DNA from: an uncultured Granulosicoccaceae bacterium
GTDB taxonomy: Bacteria; Pseudomonadota; Gammaproteobacteria; Granulosicoccales; Granulosicoccaceae
Assembly (NCBI GenBank): GCA_937957915.1
Contig: CALGNZ010000014.1
Coordinates: 1-59,157, forward strand
DNA length: 59,157 nt
Reading direction: 5' to 3'
Below are positions 1-8,549 of the stretch, one piece after another. How positions within the stretch are numbered: position 1 is the first letter of the stretch; each line of letters opens with the position of its first letter. Position numbers and translations under genes: made by a program. The notes under the pieces are model-generated. The model made no database searches. It saw only the letters and a list, made by a program, of their open reading frames with translations, and was not told the origin of the DNA.

Positions 1-683
1 CACTTTGATTCGCCGCAGTTCAGGCAGGTGCTACAGCCATCCATCAATACGGTGGCGTCTACATTGCACTTGGTGCAGCGTGTCGCTGTTGATGGAAAGC
101 CGGTATGTTCATCAAGGTCTTCTTTAGTGGCCTCGAGATACTCTTCTTTCTTCATCTCGATGTATTCAAGCTTTGCTGTGTCTTCGTCCTGACTCGGGTC
201 GCGTAACATGCCAATGCCAATAAGATGCTCTTCTATTACATCTCCGATTTCGGCAACGAGAGATGGCATCAGTTTGCCTTTGTTCCAATAGCCACCTCTG
301 GGGTCAAAAACCGAACGCAATTCTTCAACAAGAAAAGTCACATCACCACCTTTGCGGAACACCGCTGACATAATGCGAGTCAACGCTACTATCCACTGGA
401 AGTGATCCATGTTTTTACTGTTTATGAACACTTCAAACGGTCGGCGAATTTCATGATTAGTGCCCTGATTGAGAACAATATCATTTATCGTTATGTACAG
501 AGCATGGTCAGATACGTGCTCGGGCGTTCTTAATTTGTACGTGGATCCAATTAGCTTGTCCGGTCGCTGCAAGGCTTCGTGCATCTGAATTACTTCAGCG
601 GCAGGCAGGCAGCCAGGTTCCAGGGTTGGATCCGGTTTGATGACATTGTAGCCAACAATTTTGTTATCTATTTTAGTCGTCAT
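1..683 (-). CDS. nrdJb: Class II ribonucleotide reductase, C-terminal subunit (NrdJb), 3' end cut by window
   Basis: The frame is open from ATG at 683 to the left edge, 227 codons with no stop. The translation ends in a cysteine-rich zinc-ribbon-like segment (RCTKCNVDA, then GCSTCLNCGESK) typical of the extreme C-terminus of adenosylcobalamin-dependent reductases, where the cysteine pair re-reduces the active site. In Pseudomonas aeruginosa the class II enzyme is split into NrdJa (catalytic) and NrdJb (about 230 residues); length and motif fit NrdJb, so probably only one or two residues and the stop lie outside. It lies downstream of nrdJa on the same strand, 354 nt away. Family assignment is from recognition of the motif and the neighbour; the edge prevents checking the stop. 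Confidence 0.9.
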   Translation of the reverse strand, partial: MTTKIDNKIVGYNVIKPDPTLEPGCLPAAEVIQMHEALQRPDKLIGSTYKLRTPEHVSDHALYITINDIVLNQGTNHEIRRPFEVFINSKNMDHFQWIVALTRIMSAVFRKGGDVTFLVEELRSVFDPRGGYWNKGKLMPSLVAEIGDVIEEHLIGIGMLRDPSQDEDTAKLEYIEMKKEEYLEATKEDLDEHTGFPSTATRCTKCNVDATVLMDGCSTCLNCGESK

Positions 684-913
684 GGCAATAATCTATGTTC
701 AATGATTCAATCGATCTTCGTCTATGAAGATCTTTAGTGGATCTGCCTGAGTGTTACTGACATTAAAAGTCAGCACAGGAAGCAGGTCACATTCTGTATA
801 TTTTCCACAAGGCAATTTGCCTCGTCGGGTATTTGCATCAGGTATATCCGTACAGCGCTTGCCACAGTGTTATGGATGCCGGCTCTACAGGCCCTTAAAG
901 AGGCTTATCGAAG

Positions 914-975
914 CGCAATGCCCTGAAGTGCAATACCTGAAGAGCAATGCCTTGAAGAGCAATGCCCTGAAGTGC
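914..975. repeat. 15-bp tandem repeat, about four copies
   Basis: Four consecutive near-copies of GCAATGCCCTGAAGT (one copy is 14 bp) lie between nrdJa and nrdJb, immediately beside the 978-1005 inverted repeat. Unit length and position are seen directly; the function is unknown. A multiple of three keeps a frame open through it, which explains the small plus-strand open frame here. Confidence 0.8.
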
Positions 976-977
976 AT

Positions 978-1005
978 GGCGCCTGGTACAGCTGTACCAG
1001 GTGCC
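978..1005. terminator. 28-bp inverted repeat 33 nt after nrdJa
   Basis: The arms GGCGCCTGGTACAG and CTGTACCAGGTGCC are complementary apart from one G-T position, giving a strong hairpin on either strand. It starts about 33 nt past the nrdJa stop. There is no T-tract on the minus-strand 3' side, so it may be a pause, processing or mRNA-stability element rather than a rho-independent terminator. Confidence 0.55.
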
Positions 1006-1037
1006 GCTTAGGTGGCTACCATCCCTTGGCAGGTATT

Positions 1038-3212
1038 TCAGAACTTACCGTAATAGCCCTCTTTGAGTGCGTCATAGAGGTTGGCCGCGGTATGGGTTTC
1101 TCCATCGTATTCGATTTCCTCATTGCCCTTGCACGAGATCGTGCTGCCGTCTGCAAGCGTAAACTGGTACGTCGTGTTCTCAAGATCAGATTCCTTAACA
1201 AGTACACCCTGAAATGCTTCTGGGTTATAGCGGAAAGTTGTACAGCCCTTTAGGCCTTGTTCATGTGCGTACAAATAAATATCTTTAAAACCGTCGTAGG
1301 GGAAATCGGTTGGTACATTTGCTGTTTTTGATATGGAAGAGTCAATCCACTTTTGCGCTGCTGCCTGCACATCGACGTGTTGGGTTGGTGTTACGTCTTC
1401 TGCAGAAATAAAATAGTCGGGTAGTTTCTGTGATTCGTCGTTGCTGTAGGGCATCGCCTCCGTGTTAACCAGTTCCCGGTAGGCCAGTAGTTCATAGGAA
1501 AATACATCGACTTTTTCTTTGGATTTTTTGCCTTCACGAATAACGTTGCGTGAATAGTGGTGTGCAAAACTGGGCTCGATACCGTTGCTTGCATTATTGG
1601 CCAGCGATAGAGAAATGGTGCCTGTGGGCGCTATAGATGTATGGTGAGTAAATCTGCAACCATGTTCTACTATATCGTTTGTAATCTCCTTATCGACAGA
1701 TGCTATGCGCTGCATGTAGCGGCTGTATTTGCCCAGTAATATCTTTCCTTTTACCTTGTCACCTTCCTGGTAGCCATCTGTTGCCAGTTCCGGTCTTTTT
1801 CGAAGCATATCCTTTGTGATCGTGAATTCATCGTCCATGATTGGTGCCGCACCTTTTTCACGGGCGAGTTCGACGCCGGTTTTCCATCCGCTGATCGCCA
1901 TTTCCCTGGTCACTTTTTCGGTGAAGTCCAGCGACTCCTGAGATCCATATTTCATTTGCATCATAGTGACTGCTGAGCCGAGTCCGAGGTAGCCCATGCC
2001 ATGCCTGCGTTTGTACTGTATTTCCTCACGCTGCTTAAACAGTGGTAACCCGTTTATTTCAACTACGTTGTCCAGCATGCGGGTAAAGATAGAAACTGCC
2101 CGGCGATATCTGTCCCAGTCAAACTTTGCTTCATCGGTAAACGGATTATCTACAAAACGAGTCAGGTTTAGTGAGCCAAGCAAGCATGCTCCGTACGGTG
2201 GTAACGGTTGTTCACCACAGGGATTGGTTGCTCTGATATCTTCACAAAACCAGTTGTTGTTTTGATCATTGACTTTGTCAATCAGGATAAAACCGGGTTC
2301 GGCAAAGTCATAGGTTGATGCCATGATTGCATCCCACAGTCGTTTTGCCTTGACCACGCGATAAATTTTGCAGGCTGTTTGGCCAATGTCGTTTTGCACA
2401 AACCCTTCTTTGCTGGGCCAATCCAGCCAGATGACATGTTCGGGGTTTTCAATATCGACTTCGCCACTTTCTATTTCCTTGTTCTGAACAGGAAATGCAA
2501 GAATCCAGGATTCGTCGTTGCGCACAGCGTTGATGAAGTCTTCAGTGATCAGGAGTGACAGATTAAACTGCCTGAGTCTGCCGTCTTCTCGCTTTGCACG
2601 AATAAATTCGAATACGTCAGGGTGACGAACATCGAAGGTTGCCATTTGAGCGCCGCGTCTGCCGCCAGCAGACGAAACGGTGAAGCACATTTTGTCGTAT
2701 ATATCCATAAACGACAGCGGACCGGAAGTGTAGGCTCCCGCGCCTGACACGTATGCGCCTCTGGGTCTCAGTGTCGAAAAGTCATATCCAATGCCACACC
2801 CTGCTTTCAGGGTGAGGCCAGCCTCATGAACCTTGCCGAGAATATCGTCCATTGAGTCACCGACGGTACCGGACACGGTGCAGTTAATTGTTGAAGTGGC
2901 TGGTTTGTGCTCGCGCGCACCTGCATTGGAAATGATTCGCCCGGCAGGGATTGCACCTTGCCGGAGCACCCATAAAAATTTTTCATACCACAGAGATTTC
3001 TTTTCCTCTGATTCCTCAACATCTGCCAGCGCTTTGGCAACTCGTTTATAAGTGCCATCCAGATCCACATCGACATTTTCGCCTTCCCGGCTTTTCAGTC
3101 GATATTTCTTCTCCCAGATATCCAGCGATGCTTCCTGAAGAGCGATTTCAGAATCTGAGTCCTGCTGCAATTTGCTCTCGATTTTACTTTCTATGGCGAC
3201 GACTTTGGTCAT
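1038..3212 (-). CDS. nrdJa: Class II (AdoCbl-dependent) ribonucleotide reductase catalytic subunit NrdJa
   Basis: This 724-residue protein reduces ribonucleotides to deoxyribonucleotides in the cytoplasm without oxygen dependence. Visible landmarks are an N-terminal-side cysteine in STINCTVSGT (about residue 110), the NPCGEQ motif (about residue 330; the cysteine is the expected radical-bearing residue) and a second cysteine 11 residues later in YGACLLGSLNL. The protein ends without the C-terminal zinc ribbon, which is encoded separately by nrdJb downstream, as in Pseudomonas. ATG at 3212 is the natural start. No class I nrdAB lies nearby. Probable control by NrdR and possibly DnaA is inferred from sites 215-445 nt upstream. 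Confidence 0.95.
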   Translation of the reverse strand: MTKVVAIESKIESKLQQDSDSEIALQEASLDIWEKKYRLKSREGENVDVDLDGTYKRVAKALADVEESEEKKSLWYEKFLWVLRQGAIPAGRIISNAGAREHKPATSTINCTVSGTVGDSMDDILGKVHEAGLTLKAGCGIGYDFSTLRPRGAYVSGAGAYTSGPLSFMDIYDKMCFTVSSAGGRRGAQMATFDVRHPDVFEFIRAKREDGRLRQFNLSLLITEDFINAVRNDESWILAFPVQNKEIESGEVDIENPEHVIWLDWPSKEGFVQNDIGQTACKIYRVVKAKRLWDAIMASTYDFAEPGFILIDKVNDQNNNWFCEDIRATNPCGEQPLPPYGACLLGSLNLTRFVDNPFTDEAKFDWDRYRRAVSIFTRMLDNVVEINGLPLFKQREEIQYKRRHGMGYLGLGSAVTMMQMKYGSQESLDFTEKVTREMAISGWKTGVELAREKGAAPIMDDEFTITKDMLRKRPELATDGYQEGDKVKGKILLGKYSRYMQRIASVDKEITNDIVEHGCRFTHHTSIAPTGTISLSLANNASNGIEPSFAHHYSRNVIREGKKSKEKVDVFSYELLAYRELVNTEAMPYSNDESQKLPDYFISAEDVTPTQHVDVQAAAQKWIDSSISKTANVPTDFPYDGFKDIYLYAHEQGLKGCTTFRYNPEAFQGVLVKESDLENTTYQFTLADGSTISCKGNEEIEYDGETHTAANLYDALKEGYYGKF

Positions 3213-3426
3213 TCCGGCGATTGGCTCCGTGTATTGCTATACGCTTTTCAAAGCGCTGATTATCTTATTGTACGCCTGCCGACTTCCGTTACTCATAATG
3301 CGTGTTCATGAAGTGGACTCATGAAGCATTTTCAAGAAGGACAGTCATGAAGATTATTGTTCTAATGCATCGCGGATTTATCAATCCCGCTGCAATGACC
3401 AAATTGCATCTATTGGCAGTAGCGAT

Positions 3427-3473
3427 TTGCCACATATTGTATCGAGAAAACTGCTGGCCACAACATATTGTGG
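3427..3473 (-). promoter_or_regulatory. Tandem NrdR-box-like sites overlapping a predicted nrdJa promoter
   Basis: CCACAACATATTGTGG (3458-3473) is a near match to the NrdR box consensus (ACACWATATWTWGTGT on the other strand). TTGCCACATATTGTAT (3427-3442) shares its ACATATTGT core exactly 31 bp away, the usual pitch of NrdR box pairs. On the minus strand a TTGTGG (3463-3458), 16 nt and TACAAT (3441-3436) could be the -35 and -10, lying inside the two boxes. NrdR repression of nrd genes is established knowledge; the site call here is by eye. Confidence 0.7.
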
Positions 3474-3634
3474 TAGTTTGGTAATTCAGAGGAGGTACAG
3501 CTGACTCGGTAGTAAAGCGGGAATGGTAGTTGGGAGACCTTCCATGGGTCAAGTGATGACCACAACAAAATGACGATTGTAATATTCAAACCACCATATG
3601 ATGTGATTTGCCTGTCCAAAGGCTGGTAGTTAGC

Positions 3635-3656
3635 TGTTGATAACCTGTGTGTATAA
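3635..3656 (-). promoter_or_regulatory. Two DnaA-box-like 9-mers upstream of nrdJa
   Basis: On the minus strand TTATACACA (3656-3648) matches the DnaA box consensus TTWTNCACA exactly and is followed after 4 nt by TTATCAACA (3643-3635), which has one mismatch. The E. coli nrdAB promoter also carries a close pair of DnaA boxes. The sites lie about 165 nt upstream of the predicted nrdJa promoter. Two short motifs can occur by chance, so this is suggestive only. Confidence 0.45.
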
Positions 3657-3795
3657 ATCATTTCGCCCGGATGGCCAAATAGTCAGGTGGGCACGGTTAG
3701 GGTTTTGCTGGCGAAAGTGGCTGAGTGCAGGGCGTTGAGATGGTAAATTTGTGGCATTTACGCCACGCCAACAACACGCGAAATGGCGTGTGTGC

Positions 3796-5151
3796 CTACA
3801 AAAGAAATATCGTGGCCAGCCCAAGAAATGCCATTAGTCCGACCACATCGGTGATCGTGGTCAGTATTACCCCGCCAGCGAGTGCGGGGTCGATGTTGAA
3901 ACGATTAAGAAAAACCGGGATCAGGACACCCGCAAGCGCTGCGACTGACATGTTCACGATCAGCGCGGTACCGATGATAATGCCGACTTTGCTGTCGCCA
4001 AACCAGACGTAGGCGATAATGGCTACCACTACTGCCCACAGCAGTCCGTTAAGCAGGCCAACAATGGCCTCCTTGGTCAGCATCCAGCGCGTGTTACCAG
4101 CACCAATCTGACCCAGTGCCTGTCCTCTGATGACCAGCGTCAGCGTCTGCGAACCTGCAATGCCTCCCATGCTTGGCACAATCGTCATCAGGATCGCAAG
4201 GGTGACTATCTGATCGAGGGTATCGGCGAACCGACTGGCTACCCAGGATGCGAGGAATGCCGTTGCGAGGTTTATTCCGAGCCAGATCCAGCGTCTGCGA
4301 ATGCTCCTGACAACCGGTGAAAAGAAGTCGTCTTCCTGGCTAAGGCCTGCCATGCTCATCACTGTCTGTTCTGCATCTTCGCGGATAACATCGACAACAT
4401 CATCAATGGTGATGCGACCGAGCAGCCGATTGTTTTCATCGACCACCGGCGCGGAGATCAGGTCATGATCTTCAAACAGGCGGGCTACGTTGATATCACT
4501 TTCATAAACATTAATGACGTCTACGTCAGTGCGCATGACGTTTGCCACCTGGGTTTCAGGGGGCCGGGTCAGCAGTATGCGAACAGGCAGGACACCCTGG
4601 TAGAATCCAAATCTGTCGATGATGATGATGCGGTCGGTGTGGCGCGGGATGTTGCCTTTTGTGCGAAGAAACCTGAGTACGACATCCAATGTGACATCTG
4701 CGCGTACGGTAATGGCATTCAGATCCATCAAGCCGCCAGCACTGTCTTCAGGGTAGGAGAGTACAGATTCAAGACGCCCGCGATACTGGTTGTCCATCCC
4801 CTGCAGTACTTCTTTGGTCACGGTGTCGGGCAGGGACTGTACAAAATCCGCCAGATCATCAATGTCCAGGTTCGCAGAGATTGCTACCAGCTCTGCGGTG
4901 TCCATATTTTTTATCAGGGATTCACGAACCTCGTCGCCGACCTCAAGCAGAATTTCCCCTTCGTCCTTAAGCTCAATAAAGTTCCAGAGCAACGTTCTTT
5001 TTGAGGTTGGCAAAGACTCAAGCATGTCGGCAACCTCGGCAGGTTGCAGAGCCTGCAGCAGGCTGCGAGCGGTGATAAAGCTGCCACTGTTCAGAATTTC
5101 AGCGACCGCGTTTTGTCGGTCAGTGTTGATTTTGTCTACTGAATCAGGCAT
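3796..5151 (-). CDS. mgtE: Magnesium transporter MgtE
   Basis: This 451-residue inner-membrane Mg2+ channel has the MgtE layout: an N-terminal helical domain (about 1-130, with the LQALQPAEVADMLESLP segment), tandem CBS domains (about 130-255) that sense cytoplasmic Mg2+, a connecting helix, and five hydrophobic membrane segments from about residue 285 to the end. It starts at ATG 5151 and lies 109 nt downstream of ptsI in the same direction. In several proteobacteria mgtE ends the rpoN-pts cluster, which supports the identification. Confidence 0.95.
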   Translation of the reverse strand: MPDSVDKINTDRQNAVAEILNSGSFITARSLLQALQPAEVADMLESLPTSKRTLLWNFIELKDEGEILLEVGDEVRESLIKNMDTAELVAISANLDIDDLADFVQSLPDTVTKEVLQGMDNQYRGRLESVLSYPEDSAGGLMDLNAITVRADVTLDVVLRFLRTKGNIPRHTDRIIIIDRFGFYQGVLPVRILLTRPPETQVANVMRTDVDVINVYESDINVARLFEDHDLISAPVVDENNRLLGRITIDDVVDVIREDAEQTVMSMAGLSQEDDFFSPVVRSIRRRWIWLGINLATAFLASWVASRFADTLDQIVTLAILMTIVPSMGGIAGSQTLTLVIRGQALGQIGAGNTRWMLTKEAIVGLLNGLLWAVVVAIIAYVWFGDSKVGIIIGTALIVNMSVAALAGVLIPVFLNRFNIDPALAGGVILTTITDVVGLMAFLGLATIFLL

Positions 5152-5214
5152 GAGGCTTTGCTTTGCACGCGGTAGATTTCCGGATGGCGAGAGTGCGTTA
5201 CAACAAGGGCATTA

Positions 5215-5248
5215 GCTGGTACTGGGTAATTGGTACCCTGACACCAGC
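5215..5248 (-). terminator. Imperfect hairpin between ptsI and mgtE
   Basis: Nested arms GCTGGT/ACCAGC (5215-5220 and 5243-5248) and GGGTA/TACCC (5224-5228 and 5234-5238) can pair. There is no T-tract, so termination after ptsI is only a possibility; the hairpin might instead modulate mgtE read-through. Confidence 0.3.
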
Positions 5249-5260
5249 GGTGACACATGG

Positions 5261-6982
5261 CTATGCGTTTAGTCGCTCGAGCATGGCGCTCTGTTTTTCC
5301 TTGTCACTGTACTGCAGAAAACCAAGGGCACGTCGTCGAACGGAACGGATATTGGTGCTTCGCAACACCTTCTTGATTTCCAGAATCGAGTTTGGAGGCA
5401 TGCTGAACTCGCGCAGTCCCAGACCCAAAAGCAGCCTTGTATATTCGCTGTTGCCAGCCATTTCGCCGCACATTGTGACCGGTATTTTCTTTTTACTACC
5501 AGCGTCTATTACGTTTTTGATTAACGATAAAACACCAGGATTAAGTGGGTCGTACAAGTAGTTTACCTGATCGTCGATACGGTCTATGGCTAACGTATAC
5601 TGAATCAGATCATTGGTTCCGATCGATAGGAAATTCAGGTGTTCGGCAAAGTGCGCAGCTGATATGGCGGCCGCGGGTACCTCGATCATTCCACCTATCG
5701 GAATTTTTTCATCAAAGGCGATATTCTTACTGCGCAATGAATCTTTTGTGGTTTCAAGTAACTCGATGGCCTGCAATAATTCCGTGACTGTAGTCAGCAT
5801 CGGAAACATTATTTTTATCGGGCCTTTGGCGGATGCTCGCAGGATGGCACGCAGTTGGGGTACAAACAGCGATGGATCGCTCAGGCACAAACGAATGCCT
5901 CGTAAGCCCATAGCCGGGTTATGGGCCAGCGGTCCTGTTGAGACTGTTTCAACTTCTTTGTCTGATCCGAAGTCTACTGTTCGAATGGTCAGTGGTGCAC
6001 CGCGCAGTGCTCTGACAACCTTCATATAGGTTCGAAAGTGTTCATCTTCGTCAGGTACGTCAGTGCGTCCCATGTAGAGGAATTCTGTTCGATACAGGCC
6101 CACGCCAGCGGCGTTGACTTTGCGCAGCAGTTTCAGGTCATCTTCGATTTCGATGTTAGCCAGCAGGGTGATTCTCTCGCCACTGCGGGCGCGCGACTTG
6201 GCGTCGGTCAGTTTTACCAGATCGCGCGCGACACGTTTGATATCGCGCTGCCGCTTCTGGAAATGCTCGATCAAAAAATCGTCGGGCTCAGCCAGGGCCA
6301 TACCGCTGCTGCCGTCGACCACCAGGTTTTCACCAGTATTCAGATAGCGTCGTGCATCACCTAAACCGACAATAGCGGGTATGTTAAGGCTGCGAGCAAG
6401 TATCGCTGTGTGCGATAACGGACCGCCCATCTCAGTCACAAAGCCTGCAACGCCATCGTTTTGCATATGGATTGTGTCGGCAGGGGTTAGGTCATCGGCA
6501 ACAACAATCTGGCCCTTCCAGTTGTGGTGTTCATCAATGCTCTGATTGGCCAATGCCTGGAGTACACGCCCGAAAACATGGTTTACATCGTCGCTGCGCG
6601 TGGCGATGTACGGATCATCCATTGATTCAAAAACTTTGACGATCGCATCGCGCTGCTGTTTGATCGCCCACTCGGCATTGCAACGCAACTGTTTTATGAG
6701 TTCGATCGGCGTTGCTGACAGCATTGCATCGTCGAGCATTAACAGATGAGTTTCTATAAATGCGCTGATGTCATCGGGTGAGTCATTCGGTATGTCGCGC
6801 TTTACTTTTTCCAGTTGCTTTCGCGCTTTGCTGTGCGCAGACTTGAATCGTCGGACTTCTGCAGAAACACTTTTTTTATCAACAGATCGTTCGATAATTT
6901 CGGGCTGATTTCGGTGTAATATAAACACCGGGCCAATGGCAATCCCGCGGGATACACCCATGCCATTGAGGAGAAGTGCCAC
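5261..6982 (-). CDS. ptsI: PTS enzyme I (phosphoenolpyruvate-protein phosphotransferase)
   Basis: This 573-residue cytoplasmic kinase transfers phosphate from PEP to the HPr-like protein encoded just upstream. The phosphorylated histidine lies in GGPLSHTAILARSL (about residue 189), and the C-terminal PEP-binding barrel is complete (GLYRTEFLYMGR, FGSDKE, IGTNDLIQYTLAIDR, MCGEMAG). The length is that of plain enzyme I, so it lacks the N-terminal GAF domain of PtsP, the usual partner of nitrogen PTS in Pseudomonas and enterics. The GTG start at 6982 directly abuts the ptsO stop with a GGTGAGG ribosome site inside ptsO, indicating translational coupling. It probably feeds a regulatory PTS, since no sugar permease is encoded nearby. 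Confidence 0.93.
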   Translation of the reverse strand: MALLLNGMGVSRGIAIGPVFILHRNQPEIIERSVDKKSVSAEVRRFKSAHSKARKQLEKVKRDIPNDSPDDISAFIETHLLMLDDAMLSATPIELIKQLRCNAEWAIKQQRDAIVKVFESMDDPYIATRSDDVNHVFGRVLQALANQSIDEHHNWKGQIVVADDLTPADTIHMQNDGVAGFVTEMGGPLSHTAILARSLNIPAIVGLGDARRYLNTGENLVVDGSSGMALAEPDDFLIEHFQKRQRDIKRVARDLVKLTDAKSRARSGERITLLANIEIEDDLKLLRKVNAAGVGLYRTEFLYMGRTDVPDEDEHFRTYMKVVRALRGAPLTIRTVDFGSDKEVETVSTGPLAHNPAMGLRGIRLCLSDPSLFVPQLRAILRASAKGPIKIMFPMLTTVTELLQAIELLETTKDSLRSKNIAFDEKIPIGGMIEVPAAAISAAHFAEHLNFLSIGTNDLIQYTLAIDRIDDQVNYLYDPLNPGVLSLIKNVIDAGSKKKIPVTMCGEMAGNSEYTRLLLGLGLREFSMPPNSILEIKKVLRSTNIRSVRRRALGFLQYSDKEKQSAMLERLNA

Positions 6983-7252
6983 TTACTCGCCCTCACCAAA
7001 TTTGTCGTTGATTAGTGACTCTACCGCCAGCATAGCCTCTTCCTCGTCTGCTCCGTCGCAATAAATAGTGACCTGGTGTCCTCGGCCAGCGGCGAGCATC
7101 ATCACACCCATAATACTCTTTGCGTTGACGCGTTGGTCTTCTTTGGCAATTTCAATACTGCTTGAGAATCCACTGGCGAGTTTTACCAGTTTTGCTGCCG
7201 CTCTGGCGTGCAACCCGAGTTTGTTGACGATTTCGAGATTCTTTTCGAGCAC
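6983..7252 (-). CDS. ptsO: HPr-like phosphocarrier protein PtsO (NPr)
   Basis: This 89-residue phosphocarrier accepts phosphate from enzyme I on the histidine in NKLGLHARAAAKLVKLA (about residue 16) and passes it to EIIA-type proteins such as PtsN. The second conserved block AKSIMGVMMLAAGRG carries the serine position, and overall it resembles Pseudomonas PtsO more than sugar HPr. The start is GTG at 7252 with an AAGGG ribosome site about 6 nt ahead. It is immediately followed by ptsI. No HprK is encoded here, so the serine site may not be phosphorylated from this locus. Confidence 0.92.
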   Translation of the reverse strand: MLEKNLEIVNKLGLHARAAAKLVKLASGFSSSIEIAKEDQRVNAKSIMGVMMLAAGRGHQVTIYCDGADEEEAMLAVESLINDKFGEGE

Positions 7253-7455
7253 TTGAGTACCCTTGTTGTCGTGTTTCGCCGCTGTTATTAAGCGAGCGAC
7301 GTGGCGGATGACAGGGTAAGTTGTCGGTCCACCAAAAGGTTCGCTACTGAGCTGAGGGTTGAGCTAAGCCTTTCGTCGATATTTTTTTTTACTAAAGTCT
7401 GTGCGCCGTAGCAGATTTCTATTTACAGTGAAAATGTACAAGCAGGAGCGGCTAT

Positions 7456-8310
7456 TTAATCAATATCTCGGTGCTTGACCGAGATATGATCAATTTTTTT
7501 ACTGAGTTTTTCCATTACGCTTTCTGTTACAAAGACCGAACGGTGTCGTCCACCGGTACAACCAATCGATACCGTTAGGTAGGATCGATTTTCGTCTTCG
7601 AATACCGTGGTCCAGACCAGAAAGAAGTCGCTGATCTGGTCGACCATCTGTCTGACCAGTTTTTGCTCGCTCAGGAAATCGGCAACCGGTTTGTCAAGGC
7701 CGGTCATGGGTCTCAGATGGGGAGACCAATAAGGGTTAGGCAGGCATCGAACGTCGAAAATGAAGTCTGTGCCATGCGGGGTGCCGTGCTTGAACCCAAA
7801 GGATTGCAACAGCACATTCATCGGTGTTCTGTTTTGTCCAATGACCCGTGAGCGGATAACTTCGCGCAGCTGATGTAAGTTGAGGTTGGTGGTATCTATC
7901 GCCACATCCGAGATTTGCTCAATAAAGCCCAGTATTGCACGTTCGGTGTCTATGGCCGCTCCCAGCGGGGCGCCGTGTTTAGATAACGGGTGCTTGCGGC
8001 GAGTTTCACTGAATCGGGTAATCAGCACATCAGTGTGTGCATCCAAAAATAATACTGTCGCCTCTACCCCAAGTGACCGCACCTGGGTAATGATGGATTC
8101 AAACAGCTTTAGATACTCAATTTCACCACGCGCATCGACACCCACTGCGACTCTGTCGTAGCTTATGGAGTTGGCTGTCATTTTTCGTGCAAGATCGACG
8201 AGCATACTGGTTGGAAGGTTGTCTACGCAGTAGTAGCCTTCGTCTTCGAGGGTATGCAATGCGACACTCTTACCAGCGCCTGAAAGTCCACTTACTATGA
8301 TCAGTTGCAT
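7456..8310 (-). CDS. rapZ: RNase adapter protein RapZ
   Basis: This 284-residue protein has an N-terminal P-loop (GLSGAGKS at about 8-15) and the conserved C-terminal GCTGGRHRSV segment of RapZ. In E. coli RapZ binds GlmZ/GlmY small RNAs and GlcN6P and recruits RNase E to control glmS and thereby UDP-GlcNAc supply. It lies between ptsN and ptsO, as in many proteobacteria, with flanking gaps of 239 and 203 nt. The ATG start at 8310 begins MQLIIVSG. Whether the sRNA-binding role holds in this organism is not shown by the sequence. Confidence 0.93.
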   Translation of the reverse strand: MQLIIVSGLSGAGKSVALHTLEDEGYYCVDNLPTSMLVDLARKMTANSISYDRVAVGVDARGEIEYLKLFESIITQVRSLGVEATVLFLDAHTDVLITRFSETRRKHPLSKHGAPLGAAIDTERAILGFIEQISDVAIDTTNLNLHQLREVIRSRVIGQNRTPMNVLLQSFGFKHGTPHGTDFIFDVRCLPNPYWSPHLRPMTGLDKPVADFLSEQKLVRQMVDQISDFFLVWTTVFEDENRSYLTVSIGCTGGRHRSVFVTESVMEKLSKKIDHISVKHRDID

Positions 8311-8549
8311 AAGTCTATTGCCATATTGGCGTTGCAGTTGGATGCTCTTTGTGCACTTCCAGCTGTGTGGTTTGGCAGCGCCCCGGCTATCGTATCGCGC
8401 GTATCTGACGCACGCTCGATCTGAGGCGCTGGTGTTTTCACCACGGCGTTGGTGAGTCGCCCACTAGCGACGAGAGGTGTTGGTCGAGTGGACAATAGTT
8501 ACTGAATTTTTTTACTCAATATCTCATACGCAAACTGTAGCACAGAGGT

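Larger units (their letters stand above)
684..1037. other. Spacer between nrdJa and nrdJb
   Basis: This 354-nt spacer separates the two halves of the split reductase. It holds a 15-bp tandem repeat (about 914-975) and a 28-bp inverted repeat (978-1005), listed separately. Open frames crossing it on the plus strand show no recognisable protein. I see no evident promoter for nrdJb, so read-through from nrdJa remains possible. Confidence 0.7.
3213..3795. other. Upstream region of nrdJa (to mgtE end)
   Basis: This 583-nt stretch without a gene lies between the mgtE stop and the nrdJa start. It contains a predicted minus-strand promoter, two NrdR-box-like sites and two DnaA-box-like sites, entered separately. 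The predicted transcript start near 3428 would give nrdJa an untranslated leader of roughly 215 nt; I recognise no cobalamin riboswitch in it, but no fold was computed. Confidence 0.6.

Noticed and set aside
751..1011. 86-codon plus-strand open frame between nrdJa and nrdJb
   Set aside because: Much of it is the 15-bp tandem repeat, with no ribosome site or recognisable protein; it lies antisense to the nrdJ transcription unit.
8301..8495. Minus-strand open frame between ptsN and rapZ, considered as an hprK remnant
   Set aside because: No Walker motif or HprK-like segment; low-complexity composition and overlap with the rapZ start.
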